Below, piece after piece: positions 36,421 through 48,400 of a stretch of 64,000 nucleotides of DNA. Position numbers and translations under genes: made by a program. The stretch comes from Branchiostoma floridae (Eukaryota > Chordata > Leptocardii > Amphioxiformes > Branchiostomatidae). Location of the stretch: the NCBI RefSeq assembly GCF_000003815.2, contig NC_049996.1, forward strand, positions 2,102,647 to 2,166,646, written 5' to 3'. Each line of letters begins with the position of its first letter. Within the stretch, counting starts at the first letter, position 1. The notes below the pieces were generated by a model. It was not told the origin of the DNA, did no database searches, and worked only from the letters and a program-made list of their open reading frames with translations.

Positions 36421-37260
36421 ATTTTTTTTCGCGAAGCGAATCATCTTTCGGTAATTTTCTTTTTGTTTGCCTTTTCTTACTTAATACATGACATACTTGA
36501 TTCATGAGATTAACCAATCTCTAAACAGATTTACCGTTGGCTTGAGACAGAATAGACCAATCCTGACCGTCTAAACCAATTAGTTAAGTTCGACCAATGA
36601 GAAAATGCCAATTATCGGTTGGACCAATGAGAGTGTGGATTCATGTCCGTCAGAAATTTGAATTTTTAAGTGCCTATTTTACATTTCTGTGTTTCAGCGT
36701 AGGTGGGTGGGGGCTATGTGATCGGTCTATTACGTGACGGTAGACTAATTAAGGGTTAATGACCCGCCCCGAGGTGTATATGGTGTCATAACGCCTGGTC
36801 CTTTGCTATAACCATCGAATAAAACCACCGAGTATTGCCCCCCACCCACCCCCCACCCCACACCCCCAATTCGTACTTTGCATTTGAACGAATCGACTTA
36901 AAGGCGTGTCCTCGTTAGCAATCTACTGCTTGTGCTTCAGTAACGAGTCAAACAAGGAGATTTGCCACTGAGTCGAACTTCGGTGGAGCGTACTCCAAGT
37001 CACTCCGAAAAATCGTGTTTAAACCCAGACACTGTACAACAGTTGAACTGTACTCACCTATATTTCTTGGCTAAACAACCGCTGCAGAACCAAATGACCC
37101 TTTTGAAAATTTGGCGTGGCGTCTACAGGAGTGAACTCAGGCTGCAAAACCGGTTAGGCCAATATGTCTGTCTAACCCGCTTCCCTAAGGGTATTCGACG
37201 ACGGGGCCTTGAAAACATTATGTAATGTCTCTACAGTTTTGCAAGAGCTTGCGATATGTA

Positions 37261-38100
37261 AATGCCTGAGTACGCGCATTTAAAAGGGATTAATCGTAAT
37301 TCAATAAGCTCGTTCACCGTTTCTAGTGCGCATGGGTTGCGACATGTATTGTGGGTAATGTGTAATTTTGGGATATGACGGCGTTCACCAGTTTGCCCTT
37401 GCGTACTCGCAATTACGAACGAGGTCATTGGAGGGGAGTTTTACAAGTTACAGTTTTCAAGCGCTTAGATGACCTTTTGCCATATGTAAGTGTGCGCGTT
37501 CATACGTGCGTAAGAACGTACATGTACATCATAATCTAACATGTATCGCGTTGCATTCAACACAGCACGAAAACAACTATTTAAGCAAAGTTTCAGAGAT
37601 ACGTATAATAACCTTAAAGGCGGAGAAATATTTCAGAAGATTTTAAGATCTATTAAAGGCATCGGAAACTTACATCTGGCCTTTACGTAAGATTTCAGCG
37701 TTTGTAAATGTAACTTAATCTGTCGTGTTTCTTTACGTGAATTTTACATGTATTTTAGTATGCCGAAAAGACAACTTAAATGTCTCAAAAAGTTATAAAA
37801 AATAATCCGTTTTACTGTTTTACCACTGTGGTAATATTTCAAATACCGTTTCTCTAGATCTGTTTACCAAACTTACCTCGGCTATGTCAAATATAATAAG
37901 CCTTTGTCTGGCGTTTGATAAAGCATTGCGTCATCTGTTTTAAAACAGTGGCAAGATTTACTGTCAAAACTGACAATTGCGTTTTCCGGGACAAAATGTT
38001 ATGTTAATACCTCAGAAAAGTCAAATACAATATTCTTCTATGTTGTTTGTTCCGAAAGCATATGACGTATTCGATCTTTCTGTGCGCAATTTTTGATTCG
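37261..38100. other. Gene-free sequence between duplication arm and satellite
   Basis: AT-rich, with no supported exon on either strand. The last part grades into the tandem repeat: words such as 'tacgttacatgaaatgctgcgttt' first appear near 38140. Confidence 0.4.
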
Positions 38101-40230
38101 AACAGGGAATACCTCTTACGCTTAGCTTATATGCGCTAGCTCCCTTACGTTACATGAAATGCTGCGTTTTTCTGTTGAATATACGGCATCTGTAATCTAT
38201 TTCAAACCGCCGTTTACGCAAAGAAGAGGGGCTTCCCCCGTTTAGCTTATATGTTGCCAAGAGGTATATGAAATGTTGCGTATTTCTGTTAAACATACGA
38301 CATGTTTAATCTTTGAATCAAGGCAGTTTAAGTGAACATGGGGAGACCTCCTCCGTTTAGCTTATGTTGCCAAAACGTATATGAAATGTTGCGTATTACT
38401 GTAAAACACACGACATGTTTAATCTTTGAATCCGCTCAGTTTAAGCAAACAAGGGGAGACCTCCCCCGTTTAGCTTATATGTTGCCAAAACGTACATGAA
38501 ATTTTGCGTATTTCTGTTAAACATACGACATGTTTAATCTTTGAATCCGCGCAGTTTAAGCGAACTAGGGGAGACCTCCCCCGTTTAGCTTATATGTTGC
38601 CAAAACGTATATGAAATGTTGCGTATTTCTGTTGAACATACGACATGTTTAATCTTTGAATCCGCGCAGTTTAAGCGAACTAGGGGAGACCTCCCCCGTT
38701 TAGCTTATATGTTGCCAAAACGTACATGAAATGTTGCGTATTTCTGTTGAACATACGACATGTTTAATCTTTGAATCCGCGCAGTTTAAACGAACTAGGG
38801 GAGACCTCCCCCGTTTAACTTATATGTTGTCAAGACGTACATGAAATGTTGGGTATTTCTTCTGAACGTACGACATGTTTAATCTTTGAATCCGTGCACT
38901 TTTAAGCGAACACGGGGAGACCTCCCCCGTTTAGCTTATATGTTGCCAAAACGTATATAAAATTTTGCGTATTTCTGTTCAACATACGACATGTTTAATC
39001 TTTGAATCCGCGCAGTTTAAGCGAACTAGGGGAGACCTCCCCCGTTTAGCTTATATGTTGTAAAACGTATATGAAATGTTGCGTATTTCTGTTGAACATA
39101 CGACATTTTTAATCTTTGAATCCGCGCAGTTTAAGCGAACTAGGGAAGACCTCCCCCGTTTAGCTTATATGTTGCCAAAACGTATATGAAATGTTGCGTA
39201 TTTCTGTTGAACATACGGCATGTTTAATCTTTGAATCCGCGCAGTTTAAGCGAACTAGGGGAGACCTCCCCCGTTTAACTTATATGTTGCCAAAACGTAC
39301 ATGAAATGTTGCGTATTTCTGTTGAACATACGACATGTTTAATCTTTGAATCCGCGCAGTTTAAACGAACACGGGGAGACCTCCCCTGTTTAGCTTATAT
39401 GTTGTCAAGACGTATATAAAATGTTGGGTATTTCTGTTGAACATACGACATTTTTAATTTTTGAATCCGTGCACTTTTAAGCGAACACGGGGAGACCTCC
39501 CCCGTTTAGCTTATATGTTGCCAAAATGTATATAAAATTTTGCGTATTTCTGTTGAAAATACGACATGTTTAATCTTTGAATCCGCGCAGTTTACGCGAA
39601 CTAGGGGAGATCCTCCCCCGTTTAGCTTATATGTTGTCAAAACGTATATGAAATGTTGCGTATTTCTGTTGAACATACGACATGTTTAATCTTTGAATCC
39701 GCGCAGTTTAAGCGAACTAGGGGAGACCTCCCCCGTTTAGCTTATATGTTGCCAAAACTGTACATGAAATGTTGCGTATTTCTGTTGAACATACGACATG
39801 TTTAATCTTTGAATCCGTGCAGTTTAAACGAACTAGGGGAGACCTCCCCCGTTTAACTTATATGTTGTCAAGACGTATATGAAATGTTGGGTATTTCTGT
39901 TGAACATACGACATGTTTAATCTTTGAATCCGCGTAGTTTAAGCGAACACGGGGAGACCTCCCCCGTTTAGCTTACATGTTACCAAAACGTACATGAAAT
40001 GTTGCGTATTTCTGTTGAACATACGACATGTTTAATCTTTGAATCTGCGCAGTTTAAGCGAACACGGGGAGACCTCCCCCGTTTAGCTTATATGCTGCCA
40101 AAACGTATATGAAATGTTGCGTTTTTCTGTTTAACATACAACATATTTAATCTTTGAATCCGCGCACTTTTAAGCGAACACGGTGAGACCTCCCCCGTTA
40201 AAAGCTCCTTGGTTTAGCTTATACTTTTGT
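38100..40230. repeat. Satellite array, unit about 115 bp, about 18 copies
   Basis: Each unit contains 'acatgtttaatctttgaatccgc', 'GGGGAGACCTCCCC' and 'gtttagcttatatgttgcc'. Successive 'catgttt' landmarks fall at 38301, 38414, 38529, 38644, 38759, 38874 and 38990. The first units are most diverged and inner ones nearly identical, as in an array homogenised from the middle. GGGGA-GACC-TCCCC can form a small stem in every unit. The array runs nearly into the gap at 40347. Confidence 0.9.
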
Positions 40231-40346
40231 GTAGTGAGTGGTGTTTAACCATGATATTTTTCTTACTATTAAACGGCGAGCATTTCTTACTACAAGTAAA
40301 TGTGCGAATGATTTCTTTATCTACAAGCAAGCGTCAAGAAAGAACA

Positions 40347-40804
40347 NNNNNNNNNNNNNNNNNNNNNNNNNNNNNNNNNNNNNNNNNNNNNNNNNNNNNN
40401 NNNNNNNNNNNNNNNNNNNNNNNNNNNNNNNNNNNNNNNNNNNNNNNNNNNNNNNNNNNNNNNNNNNNNNNNNNNNNNNNNNNNNNNNNNNNNNNNNNNN
40501 NNNNNNNNNNNNNNNNNNNNNNNNNNNNNNNNNNNNNNNNNNNNNNNNNNNNNNNNNNNNNNNNNNNNNNNNNNNNNNNNNNNNNNNNNNNNNNNNNNNN
40601 NNNNNNNNNNNNNNNNNNNNNNNNNNNNNNNNNNNNNNNNNNNNNNNNNNNNNNNNNNNNNNNNNNNNNNNNNNNNNNNNNNNNNNNNNNNNNNNNNNNN
40701 NNNNNNNNNNNNNNNNNNNNNNNNNNNNNNNNNNNNNNNNNNNNNNNNNNNNNNNNNNNNNNNNNNNNNNNNNNNNNNNNNNNNNNNNNNNNNNNNNNNN
40801 NNNN
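40347..40804. other. Assembly gap (458 N)
   Basis: 458 N; the size suggests an estimated gap, adjacent to the satellite array. Apparent long frames across it are artefacts. Confidence 0.99.
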
Positions 40805-41160
40805 AGCCGAGACTGCAAGCTGAACATGTTTGGCGTCCAAATAATCCAAGAGTCCAAGACCATCCAACAACACGAGTCATATCGGCCACTACTCTAGATC
40901 TTACCGGATTCTTATTCCTGTGGTGACCAGATGGAACTGTGTGCTCTTTTTAACTTACGCCGTGACTCTTCGCCCGACACTGGAAATGGGACTGTGGACT
41001 TGGATACTGCACGGAATTGCACAGCCGTTGTGATTGCTTCAACTGCCGACTACATCAGAATGATAGGCCACAAATACCTAGTAGGCTGTAGGTTTTTTTT
41101 TTTTACTTTTCCATGTAATGTTTTCTCGTAATTCAATAAAATTTCAAAGTTTCATCCATT
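40805..41160. other. Unassigned sequence between gap and tandem repeats
   Basis: A 66-codon open frame (40931-41131) has no recognisable domain. 'aattcaataaa' at about 41131 could be a polyadenylation signal, so a 3' terminal exon of an unassembled plus-strand gene hidden by the gap is conceivable. The evidence is weak. Confidence 0.2.
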
Positions 41161-41209
41161 GTATTTTCTTGCTTTAAAACGTGCTTATGATTATAACTTT
41201 ATCCCGCTA

Positions 41210-42240
41210 AAATGACACTTATCCACACCTTATAATCACCTTAATGCACACGTATATGAGACGTAGAAAGGGAACTTTAAACATGTCTTAAGGGTGTTTT
41301 AGTACGTATTTATGACAACTTTTAGCTGCTAAAAGGACAAATATAGGCACATTAAAATCCTCTTAATGCGCATGTATATGAGACGTAAAGAGGCTTCAGA
41401 GAAGATAAAAGGGAACTTTAAACATGTCTTAAGGGTGTTTTTATAAGTGTTTATGACAACTTTAAGCTGCTAAAAGGGCAACAATACACATCTTATAAAC
41501 ATCTTAATGCACACGTATATGAGACGTAAAAAGACTTAAGAGGAAATAAACGTGAACTTTAAACATGTATTGAGGGTGTTTTAATAAGTGTTTATGACAA
41601 CTTTAAGCTGCTAAAAGGGCACCAATACACAAAGTATAAACATCTTAATGCACACGTATATGACAAGTATAAAGGCTTCAGAAGAAATAAGCGTGAACTT
41701 TAAACATGTATTAAGGGCGTTTTAATAATCATTTACGAAATATTTAAGCTACTGAAAGACAACTAAAAAAAACGGAAAATACGGATCTATAAGCACCTAA
41801 TGATCATCTTTACGCACACGTAAATGAGCCGTAACGATGTTTAAAGTTTTATGAAACGTAATATTTAATTGCAATTTAAATGAGTTTTGATAAACATTTA
41901 CAACATCTTTAAGTTGCTGAAAGGCAACTTAAAAAACCGGAAAATACGGACCTATCCGCACCTATAAGCCACCTAATGATCATCTTTACGTACACGTAAA
42001 TAAGCCGTAACAATGCTTAAAGTTTTATAAACGTAACATTTAAATGCAATTTAAATGAGTTTTAGTAATTATTTACAACAACTTTAAGCTGCCGAAAGGC
42101 AACTTAAAAAACCGGAAAATACGGACCTATTAGTGCCTACGTAAAGACTACGTAACGCCAATCTTTACGTACTCGTATAAGAGATGTATAGATCCGTAAA
42201 GAAGGAAAATACGTCAACGTTAAGCATCATTTAAGCATGC
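41210..42240. repeat. Second tandem repeat array, about six diverged units
   Basis: Units carry 'cttaatgcacacgtatatgagacgta' and 'gacaactttaagctgctaaaagg'. The landmark 'gctgctaaaagg' or its variants falls at about 41331, 41465, 41608, 41751, 41912 and 42088, so the period grows from about 134 to 176 bp. Confidence 0.75.
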
Positions 42241-44280
42241 TTAAATTCCGTTTTTCGTGCCGTGCAATGTACTCCATGTAAACGTTAGATCTGTGATATC
42301 CCTTACACTTTCTAATCTAGGTGACACTATCCAGGTTCTCCTCATTCAGAATATGAAAAGCGTCAGTAACTAATTCTATAGTTGTTGTTGACACTTAAAC
42401 ACACATATTTTAGTGTGTCATAAAACATCTACAAAACTGATGTTGATGAAGGTTTTATAAAAGAATAGGTAAGTGTACAAATAGAAAGAACCTTAGTGTA
42501 CGCTAACCCAGCTACAAGTAGCAAAGTGGTACATTACGAACCTCTTAAACTTAGGCCACGTTGATTTGATAATCTATGGCTAAGTCTACTGCAGTTCGGG
42601 GTTTCACTGAATACAATAACATATGGCAAAATTGCAATGAAAACTTTGGTTTGTTGTATCGTTCTTTACTTGCCCGTGTAAAAAGCAAAACGTACAATGT
42701 ACAGAGAATGAATTTATTTTTCGTACAATGAAATTCTGATACGTGTAAAGATATTGAATACTACTGTACACATCATGCGACCGTTACAATTGAACGTTGG
42801 AAATTTAAATCCAGCTGGTTTACCAGACAAGTAGTTAAGATTGCACATGTCAAACACCAACATTTCCAAACAAGCACCCAGTATTTAAACCAATACTGAA
42901 ACAAGGATATTTATGTCGCATACTTTTCCATTGCCAGTCGACGAAGTAACTTGAGTATCTTTGAGATGAATATACAGAATATAAAATTCAATCTTTACAA
43001 TATAGAAAACGTTGATTAGTGGTGAGCGTTATATAGATATAAGTGCAGTCACTATATATTATATACACTATTGCCAGGTCGAGTCAGTAGCGTTGGTAAA
43101 ACCTTGGCTCGTAGAGTACTGTTGGTCTCGGCATCTTGAAATGCTGTGAATAGTAAAGGTACATTTTAGTAGCCACAACGATCGAACAGGTCGAAGACCT
43201 CAAACCTCCGTTAATACCTCAAAGTTCTCCTATGTGTGGGATAAAATGGTGTATCCGAACCGGCAGGATGTTAAGGGACAAAATAGGTTTCCCGCAAATT
43301 GTGGGTTATTAATTATGGTAATAAGTTTTATTGTTTGATATGATCACTTCCTGTCACTCTATAGTAAACATGGCTATCATATGAAAAGTGTTCCACCATT
43401 TTGTGCCAGCTTGAGGGACAACAATTTTGCAGATCTTTACATCCTTCCAGTTTCCGGATACATCATCTTCAGTAGTGGCAAGATATTAGACCTAGCAAAA
43501 CATGGGGCATTTGAGAACCTAACAGAAAACCTAACAGGCTAAAGGCATATCCCCGTACACGCACACAATAAAGGCAGTTGAGGGGAGATTCGACATGCTT
43601 TGATTTAAGCATTGACAGGAGATGAACGAAATCATTACGGTAACAATGGTGGAGTGATGCTACACTAAGAGAATTAATTTCGTTTTCCGTACTATTTTTC
43701 GTTAAAAAAATTATACTGAACGGAGTCGTTTATGTGTGTGTGCGTGTGTGTGTATGTGTGCGTGTGTGTGAGAGGGGTGGGGGTGGTACAATATCGAATT
43801 CCTAGACCATGTTATGTAAGCTTGTTAGAATACAGTGTGTGTAAGCACTTTTGATAACACGAGAATGTGTACCTTTCCAACATGCGAGTTGCCTATAGCC
43901 AAGGTAGGGTTCCATTTGTATCCAGGCTTCACAGCTCCAGGTGCGTACGGGAACATCGGCTTCTTGTACGAAGAGCTAAAGAAATTAAAAAGAATTGTCT
44001 TCTTTTACTTGACGGGACAATAGTGGCAATATCGGAGTGTATCAAAGTTGATGAGAGTCTTGCGCCTAGCTGCTTACCTCAATACGGCATAAAAAGAAAC
44101 AATACTTTGGCAATCAGATCAGAGTTTAGAGGAATTAGTTTATATCCCACCGCACCATTCTGTTTTCCTCGTACTATGTACAGCATGGCTTTGATTTGGC
44201 TCTCTCTGAGCAATTCTAATTGGTTTCTGTTACGCACTGCAGATAGGTGTCGCTGCTGACATATGCAGTATCAAACTTTA
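42241..44280. other. Gene-free AT-rich intergenic DNA
   Basis: No exon with support. A (TG)n tract lies at 43732-43770. An open frame of 130 codons at 43867-44259 has no domain, biased composition or repeats that would mark it as coding, and its end overlaps a 'gtcgctgct' dispersed-repeat fragment. Confidence 0.4.
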
Positions 44281-44403
44281 AGTACTTACATATGTACAAA
44301 GATATGTGGTTCATGCGATTTTTACAATGCAGTCTATGTATAACAGTATGTGTAAATACATGTACTTTACGTTTGGGACCGCACCTGTTAGTAGCGACAC
44401 CTA

Positions 44404-44876
44404 CCTGATAAAACTTATTTTTGCGTAAAATATAATACTGTATTCTTACTTAAACCAGAAAACATAATACTGTATTCTACCTTAAACCAGAAAAATATAA
44501 TACTGTATTGTTACTTAAACCAGAAAATATAATACTGTATTCTTACTCAAACCAGAAAATATAATACTGTATTCTTCTTAAACGAGAAAATACAAGACTG
44601 TATTCTTACTTAAACCAGAAAATATCATACTGTATTCTTACTTAAACCAGAAAATATCATACTGTATTCTTACTTAAGCCTGAAAATATAATACTGTATT
44701 CTTACTTAAACCAGAAAATATAATACTGTATTCTTACTCAAACCAGAAAATATAATACTGTATTCTTACTTAAACCAGAAAATACAGTACTGTATTCTTA
44801 CTTAAACCAGAAAATATAATGCTGTATTCTTATTCAAATCAGAAAATATAATACTGTATTCTTACTTAAACCAGAG
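44404..44876. repeat. 32-bp AT-rich minisatellite, about 14-15 copies
   Basis: The unit is essentially AATATAATACTGTATTCTTA followed by CTTAAACCAGAA, with point variants (e.g. 'atcatactg', 'tacagtactg'). It lies in the 3' flank of mucin A. Confidence 0.9.
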
Positions 44877-45023
44877 GCGAGAGGACCCAGGGTACCAGTT
44901 GTGTCGGAACAATGACTCGGGGTCAGACCAAGTGGACTCACTATCCATATCAGACCTGTATGAAATACATATAGTTTTAATAGCACGCAACTACATAGAC
45001 GATATGCAGGCATTTTGTAAATA

Positions 45024-45108
45024 CAGTCAAACCTGCCCGAGACGACCACCCGGGAGATTTGGACAGGTGGTCGATGAGAAGAGGTGGTCACTCGGGCAGG
45101 TTTGACTG
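45024..45108. mobile_element. 85-bp minimal copy of the CAGTCAAACCTGCCC MITE
   Basis: Almost only the two inverted termini remain (CAGTCAAACCTGCCCGAGACG ... CTCGGGCAGGTTTGACTG) with TA on both sides and a short centre of 'gacaggtggtcgatgagaagaggtggtc'. It could fold over its full length. Confidence 0.85.
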
Positions 45109-45445
45109 TACATGACATTTTTTGATTACACGGAAAATGCACCCATTATCAAAATCTATTACTAAAACACTAGTGGAAAAATTATCAAGTCAAAGTTTAC
45201 AGTTCAATAATTGTAAAAAGTACAACGTAAGACAAAGCGTTGTATAAGACTACTTGCTGGTTAATAACCTTAATCTAGCGTAGACAATCTAATACTTATG
45301 AATCCTATTGACGCAGCATGGATTCTCAGACTCAAATATTGGAAAAGCGCGAACATTTTTGCATTTACAGTATGTAGCTAGATGCTTTTTTTTTTAATCC
45401 CGTATAACTTGCTTAAAGACTGAATCGGAGGATAGATGTTTATAC

Positions 45446-48400
45446 TCACCCAAAAGACCAGTTGTCTTGGTCCATCTTCCGCTTTTTCTTCTCAGACTTT
45501 TTTTTCTTGACTGACTTCTCCTTGAGGGGTGGTTTCTCCACCGGCTTGGGTTTGGGACGGCAACATTGCATACACAGACAGAGGGACAGTACAAAGATGG
45601 TGAGGGCGATGATCCCAGCCGCCCCTCCTCCTGCCATCAGGACCCACAGGTGTGGGATATAGAGTTGGCACCGTTCTCCGTTGTACCAGCCAATAGGGTC
45701 TGCCTCGCACCTGGGGATAGAACATGTAATGCTAGTTCGCCTTTATCCGCGGGTTATATAACCTATATCCGTTGTTTTTAAAAACAGGGTGTTTTTAATT
45801 AGAAATATCAAGTCGACGGACTTGAAAATATTGCAATTTGATATAACAACGGATATAGGTCTCTCCAATTATTGAAAGTATTGTAGTTTGTGATAACAAC
45901 GGACATGGGTATCCCGCGAATAAAGGTGAACGAATGCTATTTTTTTCATTATCGTTAACCTTTAACCTCTGACCCACTACTTAGGTCACGTGTAAGGGGG
46001 GGGGGGGGAGTCAGTTTTGTGAAAGAAGTGCGAAGCGTCGACCGGAAGCTTGTGAGTATAACAGTATGTGATCTNNNNNNNNNNNNNNNNNNNNNNNNNN
46101 NNNNNNNNNNNNNNNNNNNNNNNNNNNNNNNNNNNNNNNNNNNNNNNNNNNNNNNNNNNNNNNNNNNNNNNNNNGCCTTCTACGTAACGTTAATCATAGT
46201 GACAGCCATCTTGTATTTGGGCACGGAGATAAAAGAGCAAGAAGGAGAAGAAATAAAGCAAAAACAATATGTTCCCCTCCCATAAAGGTAAACATAATTA
46301 CCTGCAGGATGGCAAGGAGCCATTCTGGTGAATACAAAGCGCGTTGTTCTCACAATACTTCTGGAGACACTCAGAAAGGCAGTAGAAGTCTTCCCCGTCC
46401 CTCTTGCAGCTGTAACCGGGACTGCAGTCGAAGTATTTGCACGGGTTTCTTTGCTTCAGAACTAGCTGTAATGCACTCTCACTGATCTCTGCAACAATAA
46501 CAACATTAATGGTTTATCTCCGAGTTGCCTTTAGTGAGCTCCTATTGGTGACTCTAGAAAAGTGACAGCATTTTCCTAGTTAGAGAAGAATGTCAATAGA
46601 GGGACCAACCAGCTCCCGATAGCGACATATTATGCATTTGCATTGAATACCACCAAAATTGTCCTTGTTGGTGTTGTCTAGCTATTCTGCCAGACCCAGT
46701 GCAATGATACCTTAATATTCAAGTAGATACCAACTAGTTCATTTGACCGATATAATTGAACTTGCAAACTCCTTTCTGAGTACGTTGTATATTTAACTTG
46801 TTCAGTACTGGACTTAAAACTGTATTTATTAGTGTGCGCAGTATCATATCCTAGTCTACACTATACTGACTGGCAGTAGCCATAGTGTACTCTCCAAGCA
46901 GAGGTTAGGCTCCGGCTGTTTTTAAACTTTTTTCATGCGTTTTTATCGGGCTTTCTATTTTGTACCTTTTTGGCCCCGAGACAAAATAGAAAGCCTGATA
47001 CAACGCCCCAAAACGTAAAAAACTAGTCGGAGCCTAACCTCTGCTTGGGGAGAAGCACTCAAGTGTTCCAATGACGTACCTGTGTGGCTTGGGTACGTCA
47101 CTTCCGTTCCTAAAATGCTCCTGGTGCCGTCCACGATGAGTTCGCCCGCCCGTACAGTGACAGGCAGACCGGTCATGTCCAGAACGTTACAGTACCCGCC
47201 TGCTGTCATGAGCTGGGTGTAGTTGTACATCACCCTGAAGTCAACCACCACGTGGGGTCTCACAGTGTTGCCTTCCCTAAAACATATTGATACTTTAGCA
47301 AGACCTTGTTCCAGTTATAGTAGGGGGTTAGCTTGGTTTGGTTTGATTCGGATCTTCATTATTGACTGATCATACAGATATGTCACTATGTTTCCTTTCA
47401 GAGTCCGGGAAAATGCTCTAAAGGCACCGTATGGCTGATACGAGACGGAGGTTCACCAGGCCTCCATCCGGGTGACTTGCAGTGAATCACCAACTCCAGA
47501 CAAAAGGATTTGCACCATAACGCACCGAGGTGTGAATTGAATGTATTAAGATTAATGTACTGTATAATTTGCATATGTAGTTCTAAATATCTGGAAATGT
47601 ATACACTTGGTTTTAAATCCCGTGTCAACGCTTGGTCTTAAATCCCATGTCAACGTTTGGTCTTAATACCATGTCAACGTTTGGTCTTGATACCATGTCA
47701 ACGTTTGGACTTTTGACACAAAACGTAATACTGTAAGGACCTGCCAAATACGACGATGGCCACTTAGCTTGCGGCAAAAGCTGTGAATTTTGTACCTTAA
47801 GGTGAGAACCTCCAGATTGTGAAATCCAGTATTCTTCGGCTTTTTGTAGTATGGCTCAACCTGTGGAACGGAACGGAAGAAAAGTGGCCCATTCATTTCA
47901 TATAAATCCATTCTCACGAAAATACAGAGAGTAAAAAACAAATGTTGGAAAAACTCATCAATGAAACCTTAATTTACCCACTGTTGCTTTGAAGGCGTCA
48001 GCAAACAGCAGGTGTTCATCTGAAGACTGGTTCCCCAGACGGGGGTCCCACTCACGTATGAACTGAATAGTGGAGTAGGCGTAAACCTTTAGGTCTCCCG
48101 GGAACCTATAATAGGCTGGGGTAGACAGACGTTCTTTTATTGTACACTGTAAGCAAATGATGAACACAGTGGTGCCTCACTCAAACCAACGAGGTGGTCT
48201 ACATGAATTGACGAAATTTGATATATAATTCAATACAATTAATAATCTAAAACTATGCACACGAAAACAGAATTGACGAAATATGATATATAATTCAATA
48301 CAATTAAGAATCTAAAACTATACACACGAAAACAGAATTGACGAAATATGATATATAATTCAATACAATTAAGAATCTAAAACTACGCACACGAAAACAG

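Larger units (their letters stand above)
32090..37260 (-). repeat. Right arm of the large inverted duplication
   Basis: Reverse-complement counterpart of the left arm. From the centre outward it holds the 32090-32590 block (matching 25780-26350), the 3' flank and the three exons of alpha-dioxygenase B, its 5' flank (36000-36740) and an outer block to about 37260 matching 18010-18290. The 32340-32580 part is itself a local tandem duplication of about 130 bp. Confidence 0.8.

Noticed and set aside
38100-40230. CRISPR-like array
   Set aside because: Units are contiguous 115-bp tandem copies without unique spacers, in an animal genome.
40227-40897. Long frames spanning 40347-40804
   Set aside because: They consist of N placeholders.
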